Below, one piece after another: positions 9,981-19,739 of a stretch of DNA of 64,000 nt. Under the pieces are notes generated by a model. The model did no database searches and was not told the origin of the DNA. It worked only from the letters and a program-made list of their open reading frames with translations. Made by a program: the position numbers and the translations under genes. The stretch spans positions 16,366,844 to 16,430,843 of the forward strand of contig OZ038480.1 in assembly GCA_964036315.1 (NCBI GenBank), given 5' to 3'. Each line of letters begins with the position of its first letter. Within the stretch, counting starts at the first letter, position 1. This DNA is from Acanthosepion esculentum (taxonomy: Eukaryota; Mollusca; Cephalopoda; Sepiida; Sepiidae).

Positions 9981-10541
9981 GTGGGGGCGTGTGTACTGCA
10001 TAAAATGCCGGATGGGACAATAAAACCCATCGCGCATGCTTCTCGAACCCTAATACCAGCAGAGAAAAATTACTCACAAATAGAGAAGAATCTCTGGGAA
10101 TTATTTTCGCAGTCGCAAGATTTCATAGATATATCTATGGTAGATTTTTTACTCTACAGACGGATCACAAAAGGCCTACCGGTTTACACTGCAAATAGGT
10201 TACTAAGATGGGGTACAATTCTTCTGAACTACAATTTCAAATTGGAATATCTACCAACGAAAAAAATCGGGCATGCGGATAGTCTGTCGAGACTTATACC
10301 AACGAAAACAGAACCATTGGAAGATTCTGTAATCGCATCCCTAAGACATGAAGAAGATATCAGGACAGTACTATGTTGTACAGTTCGAAACCTCTCCGTT
10401 ACACTACAAGAGATAAAAAATGAAGCAATAAATGATGAATTCATAAAAGAAACAAAAGCAAATATATCAGAAAAAATAAGCAAATATCGGACAGCTTTTC
10501 TTTATGCGATAATGTGCTACTTTATAACGAAAGGGTTGTAA
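9981..10541 (+). pseudogene. pol: Gypsy RNase H region
   Basis: The frame reads VGACVLHKMPDGTIKPIAHA, SRTLIPAEKNYSQIEKN (the RNase H Glu-containing helix), then ANRLLRWGTILLNYNFKLEY and HADSLSRLIP, the normal RNase H to tether sequence of Ty3-type elements. The preceding DASA motif (VASDASA) is followed by a TAA at about 9975 in the same frame. RNase H would degrade the RNA strand after minus-strand synthesis. Confidence 0.82.
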
Positions 10542-11564
10542 TTCCCAAAACACTACAAAAGTGAATCCTAAAGGATTTCCACAGGGGCCATCCAGGAAAA
10601 AATAGAATTAAATCGCTGATGCAAAGCTATGTATATTGGAAAAACATGGACCAGGATATTACTCAGATGGTGGAAAAATGCAAGGGTTGTTCCTTAGCAG
10701 CCAAAGCACCGCCAATCATCCATAAGCCATGGCCAGAGACAGATCGTCCGTGGTCAAGAATATACGCAGTTTATGCAGGACCAATTGATGGTTTCTACTA
10801 TTTGATCATAGTGGATAGTTATAGTAAATGGACGGAGGTGTTTCGTTGCAAAAATCCTACTTCGGAAACTACCATAAATTGTCTCCACGAGCTGCTTGCT
10901 CGGTTTGGAGTAGTGGATTGCCTAGTCACAGATAATGGAACGCAATTCACATCAGGGGACTTCCAAGAGTTTTGCGAAATTTATCAGGTCAAACATATAA
11001 AATCACCGCCATATCACCCAAGATCAAATGGACAAGCGGAGAGAGTTGTTGATACACTCAAAAGAGCGTTAAGAAAAGCATATGATGTGCCTACGGAAAA
11101 TCGTTACAACAATTTCTTCAGGTATATCGAATTACGCCAAATAATGCTACACCATCGACATTATCACCCGCAAAAGTGATGTTCGCTAGAAAAATCAGAT
11201 CAGCATTTGATAAATTGCTACCAAATCAAACGAAGCAAATAACACAGTCGTGCGTACCAAAAAGAAAATTCCACCCAGGAGAAAAAGGTTTTTTAAAGCA
11301 TATAAAAATAATACATCTTACTGGGAGCAAGGTACAATTGAAAAAAGAATCGGGAATATGGTTTACATAGTACAGGGACACAAATTCTCACATAGAAGAC
11401 ACGTAAACCAAATAAGGAAGAGACTGTTACAGGATGCTAACTGTCCACCTCAGGAAGAGGTGATGGATACGATTTTTGATACATTTGATATAAAAGGCCG
11501 CATACAATGCCAGAACTACGAAAATCGTCCAGAAAAAGCAAGTTCACAGAACCTTTGGAAATAG
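10542..11564 (+). pseudogene. pol: Gypsy integrase, first catalytic Asp replaced
   Basis: Upstream of the Met at 10619 are GHPGKNRIKSL-type residues, then the Cys pair of the zinc-binding domain (CKGC). The DDE core shows VTDNGTQF (second Asp) and SNGQAERVVDTLKRAL (Glu). At the first catalytic position the family normally has Asp before the aromatic-AGP motif; here codon 10769-10771 is GTT (Val). A stop near 11179 and a frame change separate the core from the C-terminal tail (GTIEKRIGNMVYIVQG, HVNQIRKR), which runs to 11564. As read it could not catalyse integration. Confidence 0.85.
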
Positions 11565-11610
11565 ATCCAAAGAAAAAAAAATTATTAAAAACCCCTTCTA
11601 CGCAAAAGCT

Positions 11611-11622
11611 TCGGAAGGTGGG
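11611..11622 (+). promoter_or_regulatory. polypurine tract before the 3' LTR
   Basis: Purine-rich TCGGAAGGTGGG directly abuts the 3' LTR, where plus-strand DNA synthesis is primed in LTR retrotransposons. Confidence 0.55.
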
Positions 11623-11910
11623 TGTCATGGGAACTTACCTATAATAATAATGGACTATTCCGGACATTATAAATACTGCGCCTCAAGAGGGAGAAGAGAG
11701 GATTTATTGTAAGAACATTGGAATAGTGATACTTGTCGAGACAATATAGTTCACTCTAACCAAATCTGATAGTCATTACTAATACTTCTACTTCTTTGTA
11801 TATATTTCTGTTTGTAATATATCTGTGTTATTCCATACCTGTGTTCGAGTTATTCTTTATTAGTTCTACCTTGGACCATCACCGTGGTACAAGGAACTTG
11901 GACCATAACA
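11623..11910 (+). repeat. 3' LTR
   Basis: 288 bp, the same length as the 5' LTR and about 96.5% identical by hand alignment with no indels. It is followed immediately by the ATTAT target duplication. Confidence 0.92.
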
Positions 11911-12132
11911 ATTATACAAGTGCCTTTGCTCATTCTGTGTTTGAAGGAGCATTTCTTCCAGTTTCTGTTGTCTAACCTGAATTTCTAGGTGCAATTCCTC
12001 AAATTTCTTCTGGTATTCTGCTTGTTCTTGTTTGAATTTCTCTTGTCTTTCTTGATATTTCTGTTCCAACAGTAGTTGTTGTTCCTGTTGGTGTTTCATC
12101 AACTCTAGCACTGCACTTTTAAATTTGTCCAT
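11911..12132 (-). pseudogene. gag: gag N-terminus of the minus-strand Gypsy element
   Basis: The ATG at 12132 opens MDKFKSAVLELMKHQQEQQ followed by a Gln/Glu-rich coiled coil (QERQEKFKQEQAEYQKKFEE and on) to the insertion point. The coiled coil is longer than in the nested relative. The frame continues exactly on the other side of the nested element at 6889. Confidence 0.85.
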
Positions 12133-12575
12133 TTTACTGTGGTGGTATGTAAAATTAAGAAATGAGAGGGAGAATTTTTTTTTCTTTTTACCCTCTTAAC
12201 CAACAATAAGTCTGTTTGACTTGTACTATTCTTCTACTGAAAAATGTAAAAGCGGGAGAGGGGGTAAATTTTTACTTTACCCTATTAACGAAAACAATAA
12301 GTCTGTTTGACTTGCACTGTTCTTTTACTGATTTGTTGGAATGGAAAAAAATAACAAGGTTCACCAACTTTCCCAAGCACTGAATTGAACTTGTAGAAAT
12401 CCTCTTGTTTTGAAGAGTTTCTTTTTTTCACTGTCAATGTTGTAATTAACACTGGATACCTCTTTGTCGTAGAGTTTGATTAGAATTCCTTTCTTCATCA
12501 CTGTTGTAGACACTGGGAAAAAAATTTTTATGATTTAACATGAAGTCCGTTTCTTCAAATCCTTCATTGCCAAGA
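12133..12575 (-). other. leader of the minus-strand Gypsy element
   Basis: Non-coding sequence between gag and the 5' LTR. It contains an imperfect direct duplication around AATAAGTCTGTTTGACTTG (near 12.20 and 12.29 kb), paralleling the duplicated leader of the plus-strand element. Confidence 0.5.
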
Positions 12576-12623
12576 TCTTGTGACCAAGTAAATGGTTAAA
12601 GAAATAACAAAACAAGTGTTACA
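12576..12623 (-). repeat. inner part of the 5' LTR, split by a LINE
   Basis: TCTTGTGACCAAGTAAATGG through GTGTTACA aligns with the start of the LTR at 3731. The other half resumes at 16028 after the LINE. Confidence 0.85.
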
Positions 12624-12908
12624 GATCGTCGTCGTCGGCTCCCAGTCGTGTCCGAATATCGGGTTCTGTCATGAGTCCTATCTTCGCGGTTGATGTTTAT
12701 GTTTGATATGGCTTGCGAGGCCCAGTTGGTGGTGGAATAGTCGTGGACAATGCTCACAGGGGAGGGAAGGGGGAGGACGGGGTCGTTCACATCTCTCTCT
12801 CCTCCTTCACCGTCTTGCCTCTTCATTCTCCCTCCTCTTTTCCTCGAAGTCCGCGATGCCATCGCTTATTGATCTCCTTCACTTTATTCGGTCCCTGGCA
12901 GTTTCTTC

Positions 12909-14408
12909 TCACGAGGACGAGCTAATGTTGGTAAGTGTCAGGGTGCGCTTTAGTTGGTCTTTGTAGCGCATTTTGGGTGCTCCTCGTGGTCTAGTCCCGA
13001 TGGCCAGCACGCCATATAGGATTTTCTTGGGGAGCCTGGAAGGATCCATCCTGTGGACGTGTCCTGCCCAGTGGAGGCGGTGATGGATGATGGTGGCCTC
13101 GACGCTGCTCACTGAGGCTCTGTTCAGCACTTCTGTGTTGGTAGTGTAGCTCTCCCAAGAGATGTTGAGGATTTGCCTTAGTTTCAGTTGCTGGAAGCGA
13201 TCTAGCATTTTTACCTCGCTTCTATATAGGGTCCATGTTTCGCAAGCGTATAAAAAGGTGAGGACTACTGCCCGGGAGACCATCATTTTGGTGGTCATTG
13301 TCAGTGCATGGTTTTTAAATATGCGCCAGTTGAGTCGGCCAAAGGCGGAGTGGGCGGCCCTGATTCTATTCTCCACGTCTTTTCTGCATGTGGGAGGTGA
13401 TGTTAGAATGCTCCCCAAATACGAGAACTGATCTACTTGTTCCAGCGGTTGGCCATTGACAGTGATGTTAGTGTTTGGGAGCGGCAGTCCAGATGGCGGT
13501 TGAACTAATAATTTGGTCTTTTCTGTGTTGACCTGCATCCCAAATCGTTCATCGGCCGTGTTGTATGCATCCGCTAGTGACTGGAAGTCTTCTGTAGTCC
13601 GACCTGGGGTGGCATTGTCGTCAGCGTACTGCAGCTCCCGTACTGAACACATGGTGGTCTTGGATCTGACACGGAGTCGAGCGAAGTTGAAAACTCCTCC
13701 ATCCAAGCGGTAACGAAGGTCAATTGAGGGTGTGTCTGGTGGTATCTCATTTAGCATTGCTGCTGTGTAGAGAGAGAAACACGTTGGTGCCAGGACACAC
13801 CCCTGCTTCAGGCCACCAGTAATGGGGAATGGGTCCGAGAGGGAGTTTTGGTGGCATACTCTCCCCACCATTCCGTCATGCAAGGCGCGCACCAGGGTGA
13901 CATGTCAGGTGGGCAGCTAAACCTAGTAAGGACTGCCCACATGGCAGGTCGGGGTACTTTATCGAAGGCCTTTTTTAGGTCCCAAAAGATGAACATTGCG
14001 GGCTGTTGATGTTCGAGGCTCTTCTCTTGTATTTGCCGTGCGCAGAAGATCATGTCGATGGTCCCGCGGGAAGCTTGAAACCCACACTGGGACTCTGGCA
14101 AGGAGACGGTCTAGGAGAATGCGGGCGAAGATCTTGCTGGCGATGCTTAGCAGTGATATTCCCCGGTAGTTGTTGCAGTTCTCACGGTCTCCCTATTTGA
14201 ATATTGTCACGACCGTTACACCACGGAAGTCGCTGGGGAGGGTCTTTGTCTCCCAAATCTTCAATATAAGAAGCATGAGACGGTTCCTCATCTCGGGACC
14301 ACTGTGGGTGAGGAGCTCCAGTGGGATGTTGTCAAGTCCTGGGGCTTTGCCGGGTCTCATGCGTTTAAGGGCTTTGTTGAAGTCCTGGACGGAGGGTGGT
14401 AGTGCCAT
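12909..14408 (-). pseudogene. LINE reverse transcriptase
   Basis: Minus-strand pieces read in order: MRPGKAPGLDNIPLELL and LPSDFRGVTVVTIFK, an in-frame TAG just before 14193, GDRENCNNYRGISLLSIASK, a frame change near 14100, SQCGFQASRGTIDMIF, FWDLKKAFDKVPRPAMW (motif A Asp), a frame change near 13.89 kb, GGLKQGCVLAPT (motif B), ELQYADDNAT (catalytic YADD), then FSYLGSILTS, the thumb and LRQILNISWESYTTNTEVL with an HRLHWAGHVHRMD region. Three lesions are visible; the catalytic residues remain. Confidence 0.87.
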
Positions 14409-14663
14409 CCAGTGACGGACAGGATGCTACGGGGTCATTCGGAGGAGATCGTCTGCCGTGTTGACCTGGTCGTTGAGGAGGTTCTCGAAATGAGACCTCC
14501 ACCTTGCCAGAATACCCTCGCTGTCGGTAACAGTTGAAGCCCCGTCCATGTCCTTTAGTCCGCCCACTGAAGAGCGTGTGGGACCAAAAATTTCTTTGGT
14601 TGCCACATTGAAACTGCGCAGGTCTCGTTTGTCAGCGTAGCTTTGTATTTCTGCTTCTTTTCT

Positions 14664-15390
14664 TTACCACCAGATGTTCTGGGCTTCTCGTATGCCTCTT
14701 TGGCAGTCAGCTACGGCTTGTTTATGAGCACGTTTATTGGTAGCTGTAGGCTGGTTCTCCATAGTCAGACGTGTCTGACGTTTAGCTTCAATGAGAGGAG
14801 AGATGGTCCCGTGACTCTCATCGAACCAGTCCTGTCTTTTCTTGTTTGAGTAGCCGATGGTTTCCTCCGCTGCACGGGTTATGGCGTCTCTGAAGGTGGT
14901 CCAGTGGTACTCAACTAAGGCCTGATCCACAGGGTCTGCAAGGTGGCGTTCGCAGGCTTCTCTAAAATTCTGTGCCAGCTGTGGGTTGCGGAGATTACTA
15001 CAATCAAAGCATCGATGTGGTATGCTGTCCGGTGTCCTAGGTGGTCGAAAGGTTCTCGTGGATAATCTGGAGATCAGGAGCCTGTGATCCGTCCAGCAGT
15101 CGTCCGCTCCTAGCATGGATCGGGTGATGCGGATGTCTCCACTGTCTCTGGCTCTAGTTAGGGCATAGTCCAGAATGTACAACTGCGTTTGGTCCGGACG
15201 TGCCTCCATATTGTCTTCTGTCGGTTCGGGAGTCTGAAAATAGTATTGGTCACAAGTTCATGTTCCGCACAGAGACCCAGTAGGAGTTGACCGTTGGCGT
15301 TACAGTTCCCGATACCGGTAAACTGGCCAGATGTGTCGCCGTGTCCGATGTTTGCCCCACCTTTTCTAGGAACTTCCCCATGTGGGGTGG
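14664..15390 (-). pseudogene. LINE endonuclease C-terminal part and linker
   Basis: Before the Met at 15209 the minus strand reads GQFTGIGNCNANGQLLL and AEHELVTNTIFRLPN, then LYILDYALTRARD and ADDCWTDHRLLISR, the catalytic Asp-His end of the APE fold. A coiled, basic linker follows (EETIGYSNKKRQDWFDE) and leads to the RT. About 100 residues of the endonuclease N-terminus, including the first metal-binding Glu, are not found upstream. Confidence 0.82.
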
Positions 15391-16027
15391 GCTACGGTGG
15401 TCCTCAATAGGCCAGACCAGTCACGGGTCCAACTGCCGAACTCGGGTGTCACGGCAATGTCGCGGGCTCGAGGCTTTCAGCGTTCCAGGCTTGCCCCCGT
15501 TGCTCGCGGTGCTATCGCCACAGGACTTGGGTGGTGGTGATGGAGGTGAAAAATGAAGATAGGTGAAAGAAAAGAAACTACAGAATGCCAGTCACTGAGG
15601 ATATTGTTTTAGGTGGTCGTGGCTGCGCGGCGGCCACGCACACATACTTGGCCAGCATCGCTTCCACCGCGGCTCAAGAGAAACGAGACAGGTGACCTCC
15701 ACGATGCTGGTTGCATCGGGCTGTCGGGTTCTCCCGCCTTATCGCATGCCCGACAGGCGTTGCCTTCCTCCGCCATCGCTACTAAGCTCCGCCGTTGAGG
15801 TCTTGTTGGTTTTATATCGGAGTTTTCCTTCACCTAGCCTTCAAGAAGCAGAACCTGCAAGGCAGCAGGGGAGGGGGCTGATTATACCGCCAGTCCATTC
15901 GGTCACTTGGATGCATTTAGTGAGAAACAGAGGGGACCACAGGAAGTTAGCAAGCAAGCATGAGGCAGAAGCTATGGGGGGCTTAAGTCTAGCTTAGCCT
16001 AAGACGCATGCACGCCAATCATCCTAC
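15391..16027 (-). other. 5' leader of the RTE-like LINE
   Basis: Relatively GC-rich, no convincing ORF. The minus-strand 5' end is TAGGATGATTGGCGTGCATG next to the target duplication. GC content differs sharply from the AT-rich flanks. Confidence 0.55.
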
Positions 16028-16211
16028 TGTTACAAATATATCATATATTAAACAGTAAGTACAACAGAAGAGTATTACATGACTAATGAGTGTGTGCCAG
16101 ATGACCCAGCGTTCAATCTATTCAAGTGTTCCCCCAAAGCCTTCTCTCCTACTAATCTTGTAGTAGGCGGAAGAGTCCCACATAGAATCTTTAGAGGGAG
16201 GACACCACAAC

Positions 16212-16212
<1 letters not shown>
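16028..16212 (-). repeat. outer part of the split 5' LTR
   Basis: Aligns with 3772-3952 (AAGTACAACAGAAGAGTATT and GAGGGAGGACACC shared) and ends CCACAACA, the inverted match of TGTTGTG at 3731. This copy preserves the true LTR end that is lost in a C-run at 3.95 kb. Confidence 0.82.

Positions 16213-16281
<69 letters not shown>
16213..16281. repeat. (TA)n microsatellite
   Basis: TA array directly outside the Gypsy LTR. Confidence 0.95.
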
Positions 16282-16284
<3 letters not shown>

Positions 16285-16500
16285 AAAAAGAAGAGAGAAT
16301 GTGTTGTGATACTTTTTGCATCATAGCACATCATCAAATGTAACCAGGGAAAATTTTAAATTATGCCAATATATCAAACAGACAATTATTCTTACCTACA
16401 AATACAAGAAAAAAACTTCATAAACAAATTTAAACCAGAACGAAATAGATCATAACCCCACACGCAAAAGCACACAACTTGCACACATACTGACCAAATA
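16282..16500 (-). repeat. Penelope-type 3' terminus next to (TA)n
   Basis: The minus strand reads TTTGATGATGTGCTATGATG and then AAAAAGTATCACAACAC before the TA array, the same plan as other Penelope ends in this window. The remainder is unrecognised. Confidence 0.45.
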
Positions 16501-16562
16501 CAGTGATCAAACCACTCACATGCATGCACGCACGCTCACATGCGGGTGTTTGTGGGGCACGA

Positions 16563-16612
<50 letters not shown>

Positions 16613-16920
16613 ACAAAAGCAGGAGAACTACTCACAGCCATGCACACAAACCCCACACAACTTAGGAAGTATGTGTGTATGTGTGTACATATATGTGTGT
16701 GTATGTATATTGATTCCATGTAACTTGGGAAGTATGTGTATGTATATATGAGTGTGTGTGTGTGTGTGTGTGTACTGATTCCTTGTAATGGGGCGGTATA
16801 TGTGCGTGTGTTTGTGTATATGTATGTGGGTGTACAGATGTGTTCACTGATTCCTCGCAGTGAGACAGTGTGTATGTATGGAGAGGGGATATACACATAT
16901 ATACACGCATGCTGACAGAA
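16501..16920. repeat. (TA)n and degenerate GT/CA simple sequence
   Basis: A TA array at about 16565-16610 is followed by TGTGTATG-rich sequence with an uninterrupted GT run near 16750-16775 and repeats of TGATTCC(A/T)TGTAA about 80-100 bp apart. Confidence 0.8.
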
Positions 16921-17338
16921 GCACACGAAAAAGAAAATAGGTCTAAGAACACACAGGAGTCATTAAAAGATAAGCATGCCGATAACTACTCCATCATTCC
17001 TCGAACCAATCTTAATTGTTTTATAACCCTTCACACAGAACTTTTCCCTGCCAGTTCAAGAAAGACGTTTGGATCACTAACACAAAAAAAGAAAATGTCT
17101 CATATCGAGAATATTTAACATCAAAAAACATAAAGAAAAAATGAATTATGTTTAATAATATGTGGAAATCACCACCCTTTGCCTGGTGATGGTCACAAGA
17201 CCAGAAACCCATGTAGCAAAATTATGGAAAATAAAGCATAATATTTTTTAAAATCCACATTACAACCAAAAACGTTTATGGTTTCTCTCTTCTTTTTAAT
17301 ATACACTTTTCTCTTGTTGGAACTACTATAACCTCTTC

Positions 17339-17342
<4 letters not shown>

Positions 17343-17406
<64 letters not shown>
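17343..17406. repeat. (TA)n microsatellite
   Basis: Uninterrupted TA array. Confidence 0.95.
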
Positions 17407-17409
<3 letters not shown>

Positions 17410-17639
17410 ATGTTCTGAAATGCCTGTAAAGGAACAATTTTTTCATGCTTTAATGCACACATGACCATGACATTATAACCTGAAAAAAAATTCCATAATG
17501 GATAATTTTTTCACATTCTAATGAATGCTCAGCACATTGCCAACTGTCAACTGTTTTGTATTTAAAAGCATAATGAAAAAGTTATGGTAATGGATAACAG
17601 GGCACAACTTTGTATAAATACTTGTACTAATGAACAACA

Positions 17640-17760
17640 TATAGTTCTGTACTACTTGCACCCCTGAAGATGGTCTTGGAAGAAAGATTGAAAGTACTTG
17701 GGAAATGAAAATAAAAGAAACTGCCATAGCACATTTCTTTTATTTGTGAGTACAAACGGA
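17640..17760 (+). repeat. Penelope-like 3' untranslated fragment
   Basis: CCCCTGAAGATGGTCTTGGA followed by GATTGAAAGTACTTGGGAAA resembles the CTGAAGA/GAAA signature before Penelope 3' ends. No coding part is attached. Confidence 0.4.
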
Positions 17761-17865
17761 TTTTGTTAAAAATTAGCAGACATAATGGCTGTAATTTATT
17801 CAATCAGACATGCTTAAAAGAGAATTTGCTGCCTAAATATGCAAATATATATGTAAGTATGTATG

Positions 17866-17873
17866 TGTGTGCA

Positions 17874-17942
<69 letters not shown>
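17866..17942. repeat. (GT)n(TA)n microsatellite
   Basis: A short GT run leads into a TA array that abuts the Penelope terminus. Confidence 0.95.
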
Positions 17943-17947
<5 letters not shown>

Positions 17948-17963
17948 TGAACATAGAAGTCAA

Positions 17964-18008
17964 CACTTAGAGGCGACAGTCTGTTTCATGCTAGTGCAAT
18001 CGTCAGGC
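17964..18008 (-). ncRNA. hammerhead-like motif, stem I interrupted
   Basis: The minus strand has CTGACGA (18006-18000), GAAA, GTC and GCCTCTAAGTG in the same spacing as at 948-1000. The 5' strand of stem I is separated from the core by the 18009-18226 insertion, so only the innermost base pairs remain. Confidence 0.6.
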
Positions 18009-18232
18009 AGCAATATTTACTGTCCCCCCCCCACGAGGGATAGATGTGGCACAAGGCCGAGTTTAACGTGGGATTTCCGAGCCCGTAGGCTCGGCCAAAA
18101 ATATACCCTGTTGGAATCCGTAAAAACGGATTCAGGGACAGTCTACCACCCCGAACAAAACTCTGCCTCTCGGCGGAGCCTCATCCGGGTTCCTCTCTAC
18201 CCGAAGGCAGAGAGTTCGACTGGCTGTCAACG
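18009..18232. repeat. GC-rich structured insertion in the Penelope terminus
   Basis: Absent from the copies at 0.95 and 33.96 kb. It contains several short inverted repeats (ATCCGTAAAAACGGAT; CCGAGCCCGTAGGCTCGG; CTCTCTACCCGAAGGCAGAGAG). Its TGTGGCACAAGGCCGAGTTT motif has degraded matches near 44.11 and 54.18 kb, so it is a dispersed unit. Confidence 0.5.
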
Positions 18233-18253
18233 GTAGTTCTGTTATTTTTCTCA

Positions 18254-18590
18254 GCTATTTATATATAAGGGTCTCTGGTGCATTGTGGGTAATCTATTTT
18301 GGCGGTTACTTTTACCGGAAGTCGCTTATTTGTTTATTTATTTATGTCAAATTTTTTTCCTTGTTTTTTTTTTTATCTTATATATTTGTTTATTTATTTT
18401 TTGTTTTGATCGGTGTTTTTTATTAACGTAGTAAAAATTTGTTTATATAGCTTATTGTTGGTAGTCTATTATGGCGCTCATTTACCGGAAGTCGTTTATT
18501 TGCTTATTTATTTGGGTCAAATCGTTTTGCTTGTTTTTATTTATTTTTCATTTTTATTTTTTGTCTTATATATTTGTTTATTTGTCATTG
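18254..18590 (-). repeat. promoter-like module, duplicated in tandem
   Basis: Two direct copies about 170 bp apart carry (plus strand) GTCTATT(T/A)TGGCG, ACCGGAAGTCG and TTATTTGxTTATTTATTT. The first copy also has the Staf-like box and TATATATAAG. On the minus strand the order ETS-like, E2F/YY1-like, Staf-like, TATA points toward the hammerhead. Confidence 0.5.
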
Positions 18591-19096
18591 ATTAAAGCTA
18601 TTTGTTGAATTTTGGGGTCGAATGTTGTGGTTTGTTCTGACTACTATTTTGGTGGGAACAGTTTTTAATTTATTTATTTGGGTTGGTTATCTTTATTTGT
18701 TTTTTCTAAACGGCTAGTTTGTCGGTATCGGTTGTTAGTTTATTTATATATTTGGATGTATTTAGATCGATTTATTATACTTGTTATTTATTTGTTACAC
18801 TGTATATTTCTCTTTTTGGTTTTCGATTTTTAAGTAACGCAGTATATTATTTTTTATTAATTTTTTATCGTTATATAACAGTTATAACTATTTTCCGTTC
18901 GATTTTTTGTTTTGATTTTTGTAGTTTAATTTTTTGTTCATAATAGTTTGATAATTTGTTCATTATTTACTTTATTGATTTTGTTCCTTATTTTATTATT
19001 CTATTTCGCCTATTCTAACAGGTGTGGTTTGGTAATTTGTTTGGATTAATTTACTTATTTTATTGTCATTTTGTTTGTTTATATTTATTTATTTTT
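18591..19096 (-). other. T-rich non-coding part of the Penelope element
   Basis: Low-complexity TTTATTT/TTGTTT sequence downstream of the nuclease stop on the minus strand. A similar stretch precedes the decayed copy at 62.6-62.75 kb, supporting its membership in the element. Confidence 0.5.
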
Positions 19097-19720
19097 CTAT
19101 TTTAAGTTACGTAGTAAAAAATTGTTTTCATGTCTACATTTTGAGATTAGCTCGGATCTTTTATTTAATAATTTATTTTGGTCTGGGAAGGTAATGATAG
19201 CTATTTTTTCCTCCAAGCAAAGTTTGCAAGTTTTTGATAAGTTGTTGTAGGCTGATGATTTTTTCCTTATTTTCCAAGATATTTTTGGTGTGGTGTGCGT
19301 TTTGTTTTTTATTTCCCAGATATACTGAGAAAGCATTGTGCTGTTCGCATATTTACTATTTGTGAAAGACATTTTGTGTACATAATTTTTTTGTTTCCAG
19401 GGTCCTTCGGTTACTCCTATGTATACCTTTTCTTCATTATCTGCTGATTTTATCGTGGCTTGGTAGATTACGTTGTTTTGTAAACAATTACCGTTTAAGG
19501 GACATTCGTTTTTTATTCTGCAGTTGCACGTGGGTTTAATTTGTTCGTGTGGTTTGTTAATAATTTTCCTGTTGTGCTTTTTTATTATTTGTGCCATGTT
19601 CTCGGTGCAACTGTAGCTGATTTTTACTGTGTTTTTGTTGAATATTTTGTGTAAGGTGCTTGATTCCGGGAAGTGTTTGTGTAAAAGTTTGAAGAATATT
19701 TTTCCTATGTTTACAAACAA
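19097..19720 (-). CDS. Penelope-like GIY-YIG endonuclease domain
   Basis: 207 codons, open. The N-terminal KIFFKLLHKHFPESSTLHKI and NKNTVKISYSCTENM are the tether after the RT in Penelope-like elements. A Cys cluster (CNCRIKNECPLNGNC, around residues 86-100) is followed by the nuclease motifs VIYQATI and VYIGVTEGPWKQ (GIY and YIG equivalents), then HKMSFTNSKY and LSQYIWEIK, and a Cys pair CKLCLEEK near the end. The Arg expected shortly after YIG is not evident. The nuclease makes the nick for target-primed reverse transcription. The RT itself is missing here. Confidence 0.8.
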   Translation of the reverse strand: MFVNIGKIFFKLLHKHFPESSTLHKIFNKNTVKISYSCTENMAQIIKKHNRKIINKPHEQIKPTCNCRIKNECPLNGNCLQNNVIYQATIKSADNEEKVYIGVTEGPWKQKNYVHKMSFTNSKYANSTMLSQYIWEIKNKTHTTPKISWKIRKKSSAYNNLSKTCKLCLEEKIAIITFPDQNKLLNKRSELISKCRHENNFLLRNLK

Positions 19721-19739
19721 ACAAACATAGGAAAAATAG
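19700..19739. repeat. short inverted repeat at the 5' truncation
   Basis: TTTTTCCTATGTTTxxAAACATAGGAAAAATA hairpin-like arrangement (two arms of about 13 bp around a CAAACAAA loop) right at the upstream limit of the recognisable Penelope coding sequence. Confidence 0.5.

Larger units (their letters stand above)
6890..11910 (+). mobile_element. complete Gypsy (Ty3-type) LTR retrotransposon, pol defective
   Basis: 5021 bp with two 288-bp LTRs that begin TGTTATGG/TGTCATGG and end CCATAACA, flanked by the perfect 5-bp duplication ATTAT (6885-6889 and 11911-11915). The internal order is leader, gag, protease, RT, RNase H, integrase, polypurine tract. It sits within the gag gene of a related minus-strand element; across the insertion that frame reads through as HLYN-ISIKRQN. 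I counted about 10 LTR differences in 288 bp (~3.5%), so insertion is not recent. All coding parts carry breaks. Confidence 0.93.
12624..16027 (-). mobile_element. RTE-like LINE inserted in the 5' LTR
   Basis: 3404 bp flanked by the 7-bp direct repeat TGTTACA (12617-12623 and 16028-16034); the sister LTR at 3.77 kb shows the unoccupied site. The minus-strand 3' end is a short (GAC)n tail instead of poly(A), as in RTE-type elements. The protein order is endonuclease C-terminal part, linker, reverse transcriptase and C-terminal domain. The N-terminal part of the endonuclease is missing although a 5' leader is present, so there is an internal deletion. Confidence 0.87.
3731..16212 (-). mobile_element. 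minus-strand Gypsy (Ty3-type) element, host of nested insertions
   Basis: Related LTRs lie at the two outer edges, with near-matching 5-bp flanks (CATAC left, TATAC right). Removing the younger insertions leaves, in minus-strand order, a 5' LTR, leader, gag with an N-terminal coiled coil and zinc knuckles, a protease remnant, and the C-terminal tail of integrase before the 3' LTR. RT, RNase H and most of integrase are absent, replaced by a 704-bp LTR. The proteins match those of the plus-strand Gypsy element nested inside it, so the two are members of one clade (K02A2.6-like). The element is dead. Confidence 0.85.

Noticed and set aside
12703..13713. Plus-strand ORFs across the RTE-like LINE
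   Set aside because: They are antisense shadows of the reverse transcriptase on the minus strand.
15287..15997. Several 60-100-codon plus-strand frames in the GC-rich LINE leader
   Set aside because: GC-rich sequence lowers stop frequency. They run antisense to the LINE and show no recognisable family.
16516..16952. His/Thr/Tyr-rich frames on the minus strand
   Set aside because: They derive from degenerate GT/CA and TA simple sequence, with no domain.
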